From Populus alba (lineage: Eukaryota > Streptophyta > Magnoliopsida > Malpighiales > Salicaceae): a stretch of DNA of 64,000 bases. The position numbers and the translations under genes were made by a program. The notes below the pieces were generated by a model, which saw only the letters and a program-made list of their open reading frames with translations, searched no databases and was not told where the DNA came from. Positions 46,204-60,289 of the stretch are shown piece after piece (the stretch's first letter is position 1; each line of letters opens with the position of its first letter). Where the stretch lies: the NCBI RefSeq assembly GCF_005239225.2, contig NC_133289.1, forward strand, positions 15,484,889 through 15,548,888, in the 5' to 3' direction.

Positions 46204-48468
46204 TTATAGTTCACGCCTTGTTTTTCTGCACATTTTTGTCTCTGTTGTTTGCTGTGTGTGTAGTGTTACATTGCCTTTCGATTTGAGTTGTTTAATTTTT
46301 TTTTTTTGCTTCGACAGCTTTTTATTGCTTGATTAGTGTGTTGCTGCTTCTTTTTTTGATGTTTTTTTTTTGTTTCACTAAGTTAGATGTTCCTGTATCT
46401 TTTTTCCTTTGCAGGAGGAAATGTTTTGTGCTCCGATTAAACCATGTGCATCACATTTATGGATGTGTGCGATCGTTTGTGTTTTGGTGATTTTGAAGGG
46501 AACTTCAGCTCTGGGTTTCAACAGTCAGCATTACTGCAGATCATTTTAGTGTTTGCATGAAAAAAAATTACAGTTTTGTGTCTGAATATTTTGTGTGTTG
46601 TTCATTTGATTCAAGATGGACTTGGAGAAGTTTGCCATTAGTGAATCTCTGCAAAAATATGCTTAGGGCAACAGAAGTCTAGCTAGCTCGACTACTAGAC
46701 TATAATATTTATTTTTAGTACAGAAAAAGCAGAAGAAAGCAAGAGGATGAGTGTATTTGAAAATACGATAATAATTATTTTTAAAAGTGTATTTTATTTG
46801 AAAAATATTAAAATAATATATTTTTTATTTTTTAAAATTTATTCTTGATATTAATACATAAAAATAATTAAAAAAAAATAAAATTCAATATCAAACGCTC
46901 ACTATCCTAGAAAATCAACGCTAGCTTGATCAGCTTGCAAAGCATTTCTCAAAATGGTGGAGGATGATCCCGCGCTTAACGAGGCCTGCCAGACCCTACT
47001 GTAATAATAATAATAATAATAAAACAAATTGAATTTGACGAAGCCCATATCAATAATTGCTCTTCACCTTTAAATATACAAACAACGCGTAAACTTTAAG
47101 AAATTTGCAAGTAAATAATTAACATTAACAAAACTACTAAAAGATGCATTAGGTTTTCCTAGCTATTTTACTATTTATATAAACAGCTGTCACTTATTTA
47201 TTTTTTTATTTATTTTTATTAAAATGTGGAACCACCTCTCCTTCAAGTGGTTAATGATTCTCATGGTCTAAGATTCATGTGAGTATATCTACCATACTAT
47301 CTTTAAAAAGGCCACCCATCAGTCTCTTCATGAATAAATATTTGGAAACAGTGTTTATGACTTGTAGATCAGCTTCACACGTGCATTCAAGCGTCTCCTA
47401 GAGGTGGATCTTGCTTTCTTCAGATACTAAGCAAATGCAAATTATGATCACATCCTTTTCCTTCCTCAAATTTGCTTTTGAATTATGGATACCTTCCATG
47501 CTTGAATTCAACAGCCACCGATTATTTTTTCTTATGAACATCCATGATTACTATAGTTTCTGGATTGACTGACGTGTTTTGTTGCCCTTTCATGAACATT
47601 AGCAAGAAATCACTCCCTATTTACGTCTCAGATATGTAAATATTGTATCCCTTTGAAAAGATGAAGATGGCGAATGAATTATCTGAGGTATCAGAATAGA
47701 ACCACCATATCCATAGGATGAGCTCCTTGGCTTCGCCTTGCTTTCCTCTAAATTTACAAATTGCATGACCATTGCTGGGTGTGCCTCAAATCTTACAGAT
47801 TTTGTTGCCTGTCCACTCAATTGAGGCTCATGTTGAGATTTAATAGATAAAAGGCATGTGCATGCCATTTTTTATACAATTCGGTTGAATGTGTCCTTAT
47901 TGGCAGCATATGGCCAACAGAGGGAAGAAGGTGAAATATGGATTTATATTCTTACGCTGTCAACAGAGAAAAAACCAGGCTGAGATTGGTCTAATAAAGG
48001 TACTTGAGGAATTATTTCTCTGTCATTTATTTCTCCTTTGAAAATATTAAAGAAGAATTAAGGCCTCAAATATACATTTTGGAGTGAGGAATTAGTTTCA
48101 AAAAGGAAGAAAGAAAGAATGACCAAGACTTTGAGGCATGAAAACAACCTTCTAAACAAAAAAGCCGACCTTTTCCTGTGGGTGAAGTGTGCCTTGAGTG
48201 CCGTAATTGTCAATGGAGCTTAGGTTCTGCACTTGGAAGATTATTGAATAATAAAGTGTTCTAACTTTTATGAAGGTTCTTCATGAAGCATTGAATTCCT
48301 GGTCAAATGCAGGTTAAGGTAATCATCATGAAGTGGAATAGCCTTGAAGGACATCGGTCTCCTTTTCAATTTGCTCCTCACTGCTGCATAGTTTGAAAAC
48401 TTTCCTGTGAGTTGGATAGGCAATCTATATCAGTCTATTAAAGTCAAATTGTATTCCTGAGTCTTACA
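42350..48468. other. Long intergenic region, repeats, no confident gene
   Basis: 42460-44930 is AT-rich, with a ~200-bp family copy (42650-42840) and T-rich repeats (44490-44905). 44930-46700 is more mixed, with A-rich aaaccaaaccaaa tracts (46080-46130) reminiscent of hAT-like subterminal sequence, and (AT)n at 46163-46202. It may be transcribed, but no protein was recognised. 46740-47240 is repeat and AT-rich. 47240-48468 is the 3' flank of the CIPK gene and contains an unrecognised minus-strand open frame (47617-47868, 83 aa). Confidence 0.45.
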
Positions 48469-51053
48469 TTACCTTTTTATTTCCTGAGAACTTTTATTGC
48501 TGCTTGTTTTTTCTGATCCGTCTGGCTTCTTTGTCAGCAAACTCGATAAACTTTTGCAGAACTGCTCATTGACAACGATGATATGAACTCAGTAATAGTC
48601 ATTATGCTGCATTTCTAATCAACACTCATTGTTTTTGCAAGAAAGTGACATAATGCAACTTAACAAAATGCTTTCGTACCTCTTTGTACAATCTTAGCTC
48701 CCCTACTGATTTTGATATTTCTACAACGCAATTCATGGGAGCAACCTCAATCACCTGACATTTGACACGGAATCATTAGACTGTTATTGATGTTAGACTC
48801 CTGAATTCTGAAATCCTAAAGCTGTGTGGAACATTTTACCTCTGCTGATAGGTCATAATATGATCTGGTACATCTTTTCATCTTTAGTTTTTGATTCATT
48901 TTCATCTGATATGATACAGTATAGTCATTAGCCACTCTATAATGGAGAAGATCTCTCTAGATGAAGACTCGGGAATCTAATGAGTTTTTACCTTGGAATT
49001 TTTCATCCTTTCGACTGACAGACTCACATCCATTGCAGCAACTTCAATTTTCCTTATTGTGTCATGAACCGAATGTTCAGACCCTAGCCTGGTTTTCTGC
49101 TTCTTGTCTTCCTAGGAAAGAGAGGAGATTGATTGAAATTCACAAATGAACAAAGGAAGTTTGCAGTAATTAAATTCAAGTTCTGATTATAGGCTTGCCT
49201 GTTCTTCAAAGAGACCTGATAAATCAAGGTCATGGGACATTGCTATCAATTGGAAAGCGTTTATGAAACTTGAGGATTCAGGGGTCTCTGTTTCTGAGGC
49301 ATTGTCCTGCTTAGAGTTTCAGGTATTCAGGTGAAATCATAAAACTTGCTGTCATTTACTGTTTATGGAAATTTACCTCATCTGCATCAAAAGCAGCATT
49401 AACATCATCCAGGAGGATTTTCTCGTCGCTTTCATATCCACAAGAAGGCACGTAATCTATCCGAAACCATTCATCTTCAATGATCTCTGGTATTGTTATT
49501 CTCTGCAATGAAGGATGACGACATTGTTTTCTTTGTTATGATCTTAGTATTTGTTAAAGCATAAAATCTTTCCTTGGATATACCTTTCTGGGATTTGGAT
49601 CTAATATTCTTGATATTAGCTTCCTCTGACTTTTTGTAAACCACAGTGGACAGGTGTATTCAGCTGTAGATATCTTTACACAAACAGGGTCATCAATGGA
49701 GTGATTTCTTTCTCACTTGGGAGAGAGAATTAACAGTGCACATATATAAAATAATACCTTCTTATATAACATTATGAGGTTACGTTCGTCAAATGGTAGA
49801 TATCCTGACAGCAGTTCGAAAAGGATTATCCCACAGGACCAAACATCTGCAGCTGCTCCATGATAACCCTTATTTGCAATAAGCTGCTTAATTAGAATAA
49901 AATCACCATTAGCTATAGTGGCGAGGAGAACTGAGGAACAAGTTTCTAAACTATTCCCTAGCCCTCAACCTCCCTTGTTTTCTCAGATGTTACCAGCTGA
50001 GAATGATTTTCAGGAATTTGGTAAAACAGGAAAGTTGCTTCTTACCTCAGGTGCTACATAGCATGGAGACCCACAGGCTGTTGTTAGCATGCTAGCAGGC
50101 TGTCGATCATATATTCAACCAATGTTAATGGGAATTGCACGAACTAACTTTGCAAATAAATAAATAAGAATAGAAGAAAGATTGCTAGACTTTCAGTACC
50201 TTGTGAAATGCGCTTAGTCCGAAGTCGGAGACTTTCAGATTTCCTTTGCTGTCCAGAAGTAAGTTTTCTGGCTGTACCCAAGATGTTCATTAATTTGTGT
50301 AAATAATTTGTAGATAATTGAAAAATAATGCGAAGAACATTGTATATTATAACACCTTTAAATCTCTGTGATAAACTCCTCTGGTATGGCAATAGTCCAC
50401 TGCATCTATCAATTGATGAAAGATTGTTCTTGCTTCTGATTCATTCAGTTTCTTGGCATACGACTGAGTAAACAGGGTGCGAACAGGATTAGAAATGTCA
50501 AGTGAAACACTTACTCTTGGAATTGCAGATGCTGCTACTTGGATAATCCTTACCAGCTTGTCTGCAAGTTGTCCTCCTGAGATATATTCCATTACCATAT
50601 AAATCTTTGTCTTTGTGCCGATAACCTGTAATTGTAATTCAACACCAATAATAAGTATTGAGAAAGAGCTCTCCGACTTGCCAAGTTGAAGTTTAGTTGA
50701 GGCCACGTGACACCACATGAAACTAGCAAACGTACCTCATGTATCCGTACGATGTTAGGGTGATGGAGGAGTTTCATAGTTCTTATCTCCCTCTGTACCT
50801 GGAATTAGTATTAACTCCGATATATTAGAAAGAAGCATGTTTGGTTTCGTTAGTCATCAAGACCTTGCTCCAGGAAAGTGGAGAGATTAACCTGATTCTT
50901 GAGATCGCTTTGCATGACCATGTTCTTGTCCATGATCTTGATCGCGACCTGATTGCCATTGGTGGTGTCAACAGCAAGCTTAACCTTTGCAAATGTTCCC
51001 TCTCCGATTGTTCGACCTACCTGGTACTTACCAAGTTTATTTCCGTATGCCAT
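48469..51053 (-). CDS. CIPK21: CBL-interacting protein kinase, CIPK21-like, 14 exons, 436 aa
   Basis: Exons: 50892-51053, 50736-50798, 50554-50625, 50356-50463, 50200-50271, 50046-50099, 49758-49883, 49584-49673, 49377-49502, 49199-49306, 48992-49111, 48840-48881, 48680-48754 and 48469-48561. All are phase 0. This is a SnRK3 Ser/Thr kinase activated by calcium-sensor CBL proteins; it phosphorylates ion channels and transporters in salt, osmotic or nutrient stress. The Gly loop GEGTFAKV is at residues 17-24, ATP Lys is K39, HRDLK is at 131-135 (D133), DFG at 151-153 and APE at 175-177. The activation-loop Thr pair is T165/T166. The CBL-binding NAF motif is at 307-309 ([11 protein letters not shown]). 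The PPI phosphatase-binding region lies in exons 11-12. The intron after exon 10 uses a GC donor. The subgroup assignment rests on residue patterns such as [18 protein letters not shown]. Confidence 0.9.
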
Positions 51054-52910
51054 ATTTTATGACAAAATATCGACTCCTTTCTCCTTCTTCTTCAACTAAT
51101 AAACAACTGCTCCTTCTCTAGCTTCTGCAAAATGTTCCTCCCTTGTTTTTTATACTGATATGGATCACGAGCACCTGCACCTGCACCTCTTGCAAATGTT
51201 TCTCAATATCCTCTTTGCTTCAAACCAGTGGCTAAGCGATTAATTTGATTGAGAATGGAGGTTGACTCGTGCTCTTCTTCCCAGCAACTACCATTTACAT
51301 GGCTCTCAATTCTCATGTCTGTTTCAGAAGGAAGGTATCCGTCTCTGGCACACATTTTTATTTCTTTCTATATAAACGTATTTGTACATTTGTTGGAGGC
51401 TTAGAATAAGTTTCTCTCATGGAAGAAACGATGACTTGTTGTTAGCTGGCTAGTCGGTTGACTCTGTTTTGAATGGTAAGTTAGCAGTTGCTGTAACATG
51501 TACAGTCTTAAATATACATACTTGTGGTATGGTCACGTCTTGCTGGTTTGGAAAATACTTCAACGTCCACCCAAATTATGGCAGCTCTTCACTTCAGTTT
51601 TGGATTTGGATCGTAGCCGTTTTATTTTATTTCTTAGTTATAAATGAAATAGGAAGAATTATTCAAATTTTAATTTTCCATCCGACCCATTAAATGGGTT
51701 CTCAAAAGACAAGAACAATTTCATTTTTATCAGCTATTTTGTTGCGTCATTGATGTCGCATTTTCACTGGCATCATATTATATGCATGCATGTAACGAAG
51801 GGCGGAGGGGGCATGGAAGGCTAAAATGCGCTGTATCCCAAATAAATAAAAAAATTCCTAAGAAAACCTAATAACCCCCCAGGAAAAACTTTATCTTGTG
51901 CCATTTAAAAAAAAAAAAAAAAAAACCATGTTTTGCTAGGTGCTGAGAAGCTTTTTAAAACGTAAGTTATTTGCCCTAAATTTCAATTTGTTGTCCTGAA
52001 TCTTTTATTTTGAATATAAATGCAAAGGGAAACCTAAAATCACTTATGTTATAATCTTTTTGTGTTTAGGGTTGGATGAATTCTTAAAGCAACTTAGAGA
52101 ATTTGCAATGTTTACTGTTGGACTTGAAGGATTGATTGTTACTTCAATATATATTTGGTTTTTATACCTTGTTTTATTAGCTATTATATCCTTTTCTTTT
52201 ATTGATAATTTCTCGGTAAGTTTGATATACAATGTTTGCAGGTTATGCCAAACCACTTGTTGACAAAATAGATATAAAAAATCAATTTAGTCTACGTCTT
52301 TATTTGTTTATTGGCCTTCAATATCTAGCACGTAAGCATAAGTTTTTGTATTCATATTTTTCTGATCTTTATCACCTTAATTCCTTTCTTCCTTGAATTT
52401 GTAACTACTAATAGCATATCAATTTTTTAAAATTAAGGATATGTAATTCTTTAAATAAAAGTTCTCTCGCAAAGACAAGTTAAAACTTAAGTTATTTGAT
52501 AAAAAAAAAAAAAAAAAAATACCCATATTTTGCTGGGTGTCTGGAAAGCTTTTTGAAACTTAAGTTCTTTGACTAAAACTTTTATTTTCAGTCTAACCAT
52601 GCAAGTCTAGCGGTATTCAAGAAGTATAGTATTCAAGAAGTATAACAATTTCAATTAACATGTTGTTTTACCATGCATTTTATCCTTTTGTAGTTTGCAT
52701 TTTATGAATATCATATTGTGGCATTAATATTTATATATCTTGCACTTGGATTCCGTAATCCCTTGTACTTGAATATGTTATAAATTATAATGAAAAATCA
52801 AGGAAGCAAGAGAGAAAAAACTATGTTTTTATTCTTTAAACCAATCATCAAACATCAACCAGTAAAAGACATTCTTCATATATATATATATATATGGTAC
52901 AACTATTATT
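51054..52910. other. CIPK upstream region and decayed DNA-transposon flank
   Basis: 51054-51400 is the probable CIPK promoter and leader, with no assigned elements. A pair of ~80-bp direct repeats (about 51905-51985 and 52505-52580, poly-A followed by tgctRggtg...gaaagctttt) lies upstream of the hAT remnant and may belong to it. Confidence 0.5.
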
Positions 52911-53765
52911 GTGCATAAAAGTATGGTTCAAGAAGAATCTCTTAACTCTATATATGGAGGAGCTGGTGGTTATTTGAATGTGGTGAAATCCTTTGAATTT
53001 AAATCCATCATATATTTAATGTATAAAATAATAAGGATAACTAATTTACTTTGTCGAGCTTTGCAGCAAAAATCTCTTAACATCTTAAATGCAATGGATC
53101 TTGTATCAATTACTAAAGCATTCCTTCGAACTTTGAGAGATGTCAGATTTAATCTTCTCTTTGTATATTTGCAATCTATTTGCACATAATATGAGATTGA
53201 CATCCCACATATGAATGCTTCATATAAAAAGACTACAGGTCGTTTATGTCAGCTATAAGGATCGATGATAGTTTATCAGCATTGTAATTATAATATATTT
53301 AACTCAACAATAGATTTTCAGTTGGAAAAATTAAATTCTAGATTCATTAATGGGACAATGAAACTCTTTGTACTCAACTTTATTTTAAAATCTAAAAACA
53401 ACTTTAAATCATTTAAAGTTAATGTTGTTTGCAAGCTTATTAAGAAATTTTATTTTGAAGATTTCAATGAACACGAGATGTATTATTTGAGATCTCATCT
53501 AGAGCATTATTATATTGATGTGATTCATCATAAGAGCTCTCAGAATATGTCTACCATTTCTGAATTATGTCAAGGATTAGTTGAAACAAATAAGTCACAA
53601 CATTATCATTTGATTGACAAGTTGATTCATCTTGTTATGACTTTACATGTTTCCATTGCCACCATCAAGCAATCATTTTTAGCTATGAAACATGTTAAAG
53701 CTATGCTTTGCAATAAAATAGAACATGACTTAATTTTTAGTAGATTCTATAATGATTTACATTGA
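52911..53765 (+). pseudogene. Decayed hAT-superfamily transposase (DUF4371/ZMYM1-like), C-terminal part
   Basis: Plus-strand translation in two open blocks (52911-53189 and 53265-53765) follows the typical order of the plant DUF4371/hAT C-terminal type: LCRALQQKSLNILNAMDLV, then FQLEKLNSRF, then YYLRSHLEHYYIDVIHH. It ends in the dimerisation region (LIHLVMTLHVSIATIKQSFLAMK). A stop separates the blocks. The DNA-binding zinc finger and the N-terminal catalytic region are missing, so it cannot act. The dimerisation motif normally reads LPVATATVERVFSAMK; here SIATIKQSFLAMK has lost key residues. Confidence 0.8.
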
Positions 53766-54605
53766 ATGAGAGTTTATTGAAGATATCGATTCAAATTTGA
53801 TCATAGATGAATTCTATTCTAAAAAATATTGAAGGGTGCAACCTCGATAGTGTAGTTTATTTTTATTTTTTCTTTAATTTTATGTACTTTAAATTTTATT
53901 TTTTTATATTATGTGTTAAGTATTTGGATTGAAACTTTATTATTAACTAGACAAATTTATAAATATAAGTTAATAATTGATCTTAAAAAATAATTTATGT
54001 GTATGTGTATTTGCTTCGTAGCCTAGGGTAGAAAAAATTTCTAGCTATGCCCTCGCATGTAACATATACAATAATAGTATAATCACAATTATTATATGCA
54101 GACTTGGTGCAGCTTGATTTTTTTTATCATATCTTAAATTATTAATTTTTTAAATAAAGAGATAGATTTATATTTTAATGAAGACAAGCTTATTGTGCTT
54201 AAATCAATTTTTAAAAGTACAAGTATTCAGTGAGATGTTTGCAAGTAGAAAAAAAAAAAAAAAACAAGTAAATTCTTGAAAATAGAGGCATCTTGTATAA
54301 GAAAAGGTAAAAACTGATGACGTGTTTCTCTCCAAATTAGTTGAAGGAGGAATTTTATTTGATCGATTTTAAAAACACATGAATTATCAGAGTCTATTAT
54401 ATTCAAATAAATGAACTTTTTAAAATACAGCATCCAAGTTGGCTTGCTGAACCATTCGAATTCGAAGGTGGCCGGAGACGGGTGGCAGGGAAGCGTTATT
54501 TGATCGATGTGTGTGGTGTAATAATATTAGCATAATTAGCTATCCACACAAACTTCTTTTGCCAAATTGTCAAGTCTTGATCAATCCACGCTTGATATAT
54601 AACAT
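53766..54605. other. AT-rich intergenic, no gene seen
   Basis: AT-rich flank of the hAT remnant. No coding or RNA features were recognised. Confidence 0.5.
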
Positions 54606-54920
54606 GTCAAATTGTTGTGGTTTTGATGCCTTGTAACCACATGAAATTCGTGGTCTTGTATTAAATAGATGAATTATTTAACAAATGATATCCAAAAAAA
54701 GAAAAAAAAAGTCAAATTGTTGTGGTTTTGATGCCTTGTAACCACATGAAATTCGTGGTCTTGTATTAAATAGATGAATTATTTAACAAATGATATCCAA
54801 AAAAAGAAAAAAAAAGTCAAATTGTTGTGGTTTTGATGCCTTGTAACCACATGAAATTCGTGGTCTCGTATTAAATAGATGAATTATTTAACAAATGATA
54901 TCCAAAAAAAGATAAAAAAA
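54606..54920. repeat. 105-bp tandem triplication
   Basis: Three nearly identical units start at 54606, 54711 and 54816 (gtcaaattgttgtggttttg ... aaaaaaagaaaaaaaaa). Only about one or two positions differ (for example ggtcttg versus ggtctcg), implying a recent expansion. Confidence 0.95.
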
Positions 54921-57823
54921 AAAAAAAAAACATGTCGGTGTTGAAAGCAGTGACAGCTATCTAACCCCCAATGCGTCAATGGCGAGAGCGAGGTAGGAAG
55001 GGTTGATGGAATCACATGGGATGAATTTTTGTATTATATAAGGATCTGGTTGAGAGTATTTAAAAATATACTTTTGGTTATTTTTTAAAATATTTTTTAT
55101 TTAAAAATATATTAAAATAATATAATTTTTTAATTTATTTTTTATATTAGCACTTTAAAATTATCTAAAAATACTAAAAAATATATTAATTTTAAAAAAT
55201 AAAAAAATTTCAATTTTTTTTTAAAATATTTTAAAACACAAAAAATGAACAACTAATTATTAATATTCAATGGTAGAGTACGAAGGCTCATGATAAAGAT
55301 CCTTGATCGTGTTCTCTCCAAATCAAGAGATTTCTGACAATGGCATTTGTTTCTTTTGGAAGGTGTGTATATATATATATATATATATATAAGACCAAGA
55401 TTAGGTTTGGTGAACGCATAAAGAAGGAATTGTAATTGCTTGAAATGATTTTTTTTGTTTTTTTCTCTTGCGGTCAAACTATATCATATAATGAAAAATC
55501 TCTGAGGCCGAAACTTCTGACTTTTTGCCCCTAATTAATTGTTTCTAGCTTGGATGATAGTTTGCAATTCAAATAAGTAATATTTTTTGGATATTTATTG
55601 CTTTGGTTTGGTTGTAGATATCCAAAATTCTTAATTACCCAATGGGTGAAAAATAGATATTGATATTGTTAAATCCAATCTAAAAATTTTTAGATTAATT
55701 CAATCACCTTATTTAATATGGAATATATAGTAATTCAATTTCATTCACTTTTAGAATAAAAATGCTATTTGAAATTATTTTCTAACAAAAATTCTTAAAT
55801 ATAAAATATTAACACTACTAAAAAAAATTATAAATGAATAAAAAATTAATCTTAAAATTTTTTTAGTTAATATATTTTTGTAAAACTTAAAATCCTCTAT
55901 TCTACATTGAAATTATAGTTTATATAGTAAAAAGTTAAAGAGTTAAAAATTAGACTTTGAACTTAAGTCACACGCTCTCGCTTGTGCACAGGCTCCAACT
56001 CTCATTTATTGGAGTTTGATTTGCTATAAAATAATTTTTTTAATTATAAAAAAGCTTTTTTCTCAGCTTATTTTTTGCTTGGGTTTGAGTTTGTTGTAAA
56101 ATAATTATTTGGTTCATATATTTTTTTTTTACCATCTCAATTAGTGTAGTTAACCTATGAATGAACAATATTAACAATAGCCTTCCACCTCTTAAACAAT
56201 TTTGTTTTTTGAAGTAAAATGTCTTGTTTTTAAAAGCAAAACCTATCAAGTTTTTTACCTACTTAATTATAACAGGTAATTAAAGAAAAATAATGAAAAT
56301 AATTCTACATTAGTTTTGGTTTAAAAAACTAGTATAAAAAGGGGGTGAAGAGTAATTTTTTCTTTTCCACTTTATAATACACCACTGGACTATTGCATAA
56401 CATTGACAAAATATTATGTAAGTCTTAAAAAATCAATTCTATTGGAAAAAATATACGGATAGAATCACAAATGAAAATTGTTCATCGAAAAACATTTTGT
56501 TAGTGATATATACGATGTTAGTGGCTTCGTTGATAATATTATCACCGATGGAAAAGGGGTGACAAACAAAAACATTTACCAGCATCTATTCCGTTGGTAA
56601 TTTCAATGGTTTTTATTATATATTATTGATAGAATAAACTCTTTGTTATCATATATATATATTACAAACTAAACTATCAGAGAATTATATCTAATAATGA
56701 CAAGTCTTGTATTTTATCCATGATTTAGATTTCAATCCTTTTTCATTTAATTTGATATTTTTATTGTAATTTCAAACATAATTTTATATAATTATTCTCA
56801 ATTGACAGGAAAACAAAAAAAGAAACAAGAAAAAAGGTTAAGCTATTTCACTTTTCATATCAATAATGAATGAAATGTGTATACATCTTAGTTTTTTTTA
56901 TGTTGTATAATAAGAAAATTTATTTATTCTGGGTGTCAAAATCTTAATTTCTTTTTATTTTTTTGAGAAATTACATATTATCTATTTTGTTAGTAAATAA
57001 ATTATTAATTAACTTGGTAGTTATACTTAAAATAGCATGTATGTGCTTGTAGGAATAATTATTTAGAAAAAAACACCATAGTGCCATATTAGATACTTTA
57101 AATTTTGTGGTAGGATAATAAGTAAATTTATTTGAATTCTTCTATTATTTACTTAGTATAAACTAAACATAATAAAAACGTATCATCATGAATTTTAATT
57201 TTGAAGTAAACAAAAACTAACATTTTTTATAACAATATTCTCAACAGAGAAAGATGCTTAAGAATTCACATTCCAAACACTTTTTATAAGATATTTATAA
57301 TGACTCCTTGTAACGTATTATTTATTTTAACATTTCAAAAAGTGTTTTAAAAAAAATTTAAATTTATTTTATTTTTTTCTTTATTTTAAATTATTTTTTT
57401 ATAATTTTAGATTATTTTTAATGCGCTGATTTCAAAAAATAAAAAAATATTATTTTAATATATTTCTAAATAAAAAAATATTTTAAAAAGTAACTGCAAC
57501 AATATTCCTAAACAACAATAGGCCTAAGATGCCTATGTTACCTTCCATAAACTCTCCACCATTCCATATACGTGGTATTTTTCAAAAACCTCTACCTTTG
57601 AGGATGGGTTAGGTGGTAAGTAAATATGTTTTGTATATTTGCTTTAAATTCAAACAAAGACATGGAGAAACAATTTTTTTATATATTTTATTATTTTTTT
57701 TATCAAGGATGCCAGTATAACACAGCTTATTTGACGAGTCAGTCTAATAACCTAAAAACTTGAAGCTTAAGCCACTCAAGTTTTATTTTAAATATAATCT
57801 TGTTTTTATAAAAAAATCTAAAA

Positions 57824-57871
<48 letters not shown>

Positions 57872-59306
57872 TTCTGTCAATTCGTAATTAGTAAGTTAAC
57901 ACAATCAATTTGAGCCTTTGGATCTGTCCATGTCCACCTCCACACAAAATCCAGACCATTTATGAAATCTGAAGAAGTGATAAGTCAATTCTTTGGCCCA
58001 ATCATATGGAGAGATTAGAAGCCTTAAACTAGTTTATGTACTTTGCTAATTGCATTAGTTGGAGCGATACTTTGAAAATGGCGTCTTAGGCATTGATGGA
58101 AGGGAAAGCGATAAAGTCAAGATCAAACCTGTAGCAATTATTTTTTGGTTCTTTTGGGTACAAGGCAGCTGCGTCACTGCTGACTAATAACGTGTAATAT
58201 AATTTTTAAAAATATTTTTTATTTAAAAATATATTAAAATAATTTTTTTAATATTATAATATCAAAATCATAATAAAATATTTTAAAAAAATATTAATTT
58301 AATATTTTTATAAATTAAATATGTTTTTAAAATACAACTGAAAACAAATTTACAGTAGTTAATACAAAAACCTATACTTTTAGACCAGGTTATCGTTTAG
58401 ACTAAGTTAAATAGGTTAATTTTATTTTAATCAAACAATATATATATATATATATATATATAACAACATCAAAACAATTTTTTTTTTATAAAAAAGGACA
58501 AACAATGTATTTCAATTCTCATCTCATTAAATATAAAATAAAAAAATTAAATAAAAAAAGGACAACAAACCCGAGCTCGAGTAAATCCGAGTAAGTATAA
58601 CAAACCTATAACTCGGGAAATAAATGGTTAGCCAATCTAGATTAACTTCTTAAATCCACAGCCCAATTTATGAGATCAGAATAATTCGATTGAAAAAAAA
58701 AAAAAACAGAAAAAATCACAAAGTTAAAAAGAAAATAAGTTTTTTTTTTAAAAAAAATAATATCAACCTGCATTAACTTTCAAACCCGCGACCTTGAGAA
58801 TTAGATCGGAAGCATTCCATATAAAAAACCAAAAAGCTTATTTCTCAACTAAGAAAATGTCGAAGGATTAATTTGGAGAAATAATAAGAGTCAACTCGGG
58901 TTAAAATTACAATAATTAAAGTCAAGAGACCAAAATAAGACGCTGAAGTTTCGAGGGTTTAATTGACTTAATCAAGGGTTAAATTAAAAGAATTAAAAGT
59001 TAATTAAAAATTAAATTAAAGTTATCCAACACCAATTACAGAAGGTGCGTGGAAATCTGAAAGTCTATTTGAAGAAAACCAAGGGTGAATTGTAAAGATT
59101 GTCAAAACTAGGGACAATTTAGGGCTCAATTGAAATGTTTTGAAAGTTTAGGGAGAGAAATTGAGATAAAGCTTTAACAAATTACTTGTCCTTTGATTCT
59201 TCATTCGTAACACCTGAATTACATATTATCTAGCTACCATTCATCTTCTTCCTCTTCTAAAACCAAAAAATATTGCCCAGGTGTCAATCTTCTCAACCTT
59301 GATTTA

Positions 59307-59347
<41 letters not shown>

Positions 59348-60289
59348 AACCTTGCTAGAAACCTTGCCAGTCAATAGATCCAACAATTGTAATCTATTTT
59401 CTTTGCCCTCAAGCTGCTCCCATGACACAACAAAAATCCATCCTCTAAAAGCAAGAGGGGCAGCTGAGAGGTCACCGTTTGAATAAAAAAACCTTAGCCT
59501 CCTCCATCTTATTCCCTCCGTCAAAATAACACAATAAATAAATAAATAAATAAATAACCTTATCTCTCAGTAATTTCCAACCAAGCAGTCAGCCACACAC
59601 CCTCCTTTTGAAAAAAAAAAAAAAAAAAAAAACTAACCTTTATTCTTCCCTAAAGAGAAAAATGATAGCCCCATCATTTGACACCTCTCAATGCGCTAAA
59701 AAATGGCTGGCCAAACCTCAAGCCACAGCCTTTAGCCGAAACCAGCATCTCTTCTCTCCTCGACCCCATAAACGACGACCTGTAGAAATTATTTCCATCT
59801 TTTCCATCCATGTGAGTCTTACGTGCATTTTAGAAACCAATCCAAAATTATTTGAAGGATAATAATACAGTTCTCGGATCTCAGAATTTTTAATTTGAAT
59901 ATATTTTTACTTATATCAGAGTAAACAATAATATTAGATTTTGTTTAATATTAATCAATATCAAAATTTGAAATATTTTAAAACCAATATTTATTAAGCT
60001 AAAGTTAAGAATATCAAATCTTTTTCAATGCAAAAGTTAAAGTATTTTTAGTTAAATATTCATGATATAAAAATATTATAGGTTAATTATCAATAACACA
60101 TCACAATAAACCATCAGTAATTTAAAACAAGATTAGTAATGCAACATATTTTAATTAGAACGCTTTAGAGATGGTAATATATTTTTTTAGTGTAAATCGT
60201 CTTTTATTATAAAATCTTTATAAATTAATAATGTTTTTAATAATCATAATACTAAATAATAACTATAATATCAGGACATTTTCTTTTTA
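54921..60289. other. Long AT-rich intergenic region, no gene seen
   Basis: Includes (AT)n microsatellites (55366-55390, 57826-57869, 58439-58462), a (CT)n at 59309-59343 and copies of the ~200-bp A/T repeat (55050-55250, 57320-57510, 58190-58345). 56490-56620 contains ACCGATGG-like motifs possibly from a decayed CACTA element. Open frames at 59342-59524 and 59608-59862 are not recognised. Confidence 0.5.

Noticed and set aside
47617..47868. 83-aa minus-strand frame with protein-like composition
   Set aside because: No family was recognised and no splice partners are visible; it may be in the CIPK 3' flank.
54606..54920. Regular repeats that might look like a CRISPR array
   Set aside because: The units are contiguous 105-bp tandem copies without spacers, and the DNA is from a plant nucleus.
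56490..56620. ACCGATGG-like motifs suggesting another CACTA element
   Set aside because: Motifs are few and diverged and no terminal CACTA or TSD was found.
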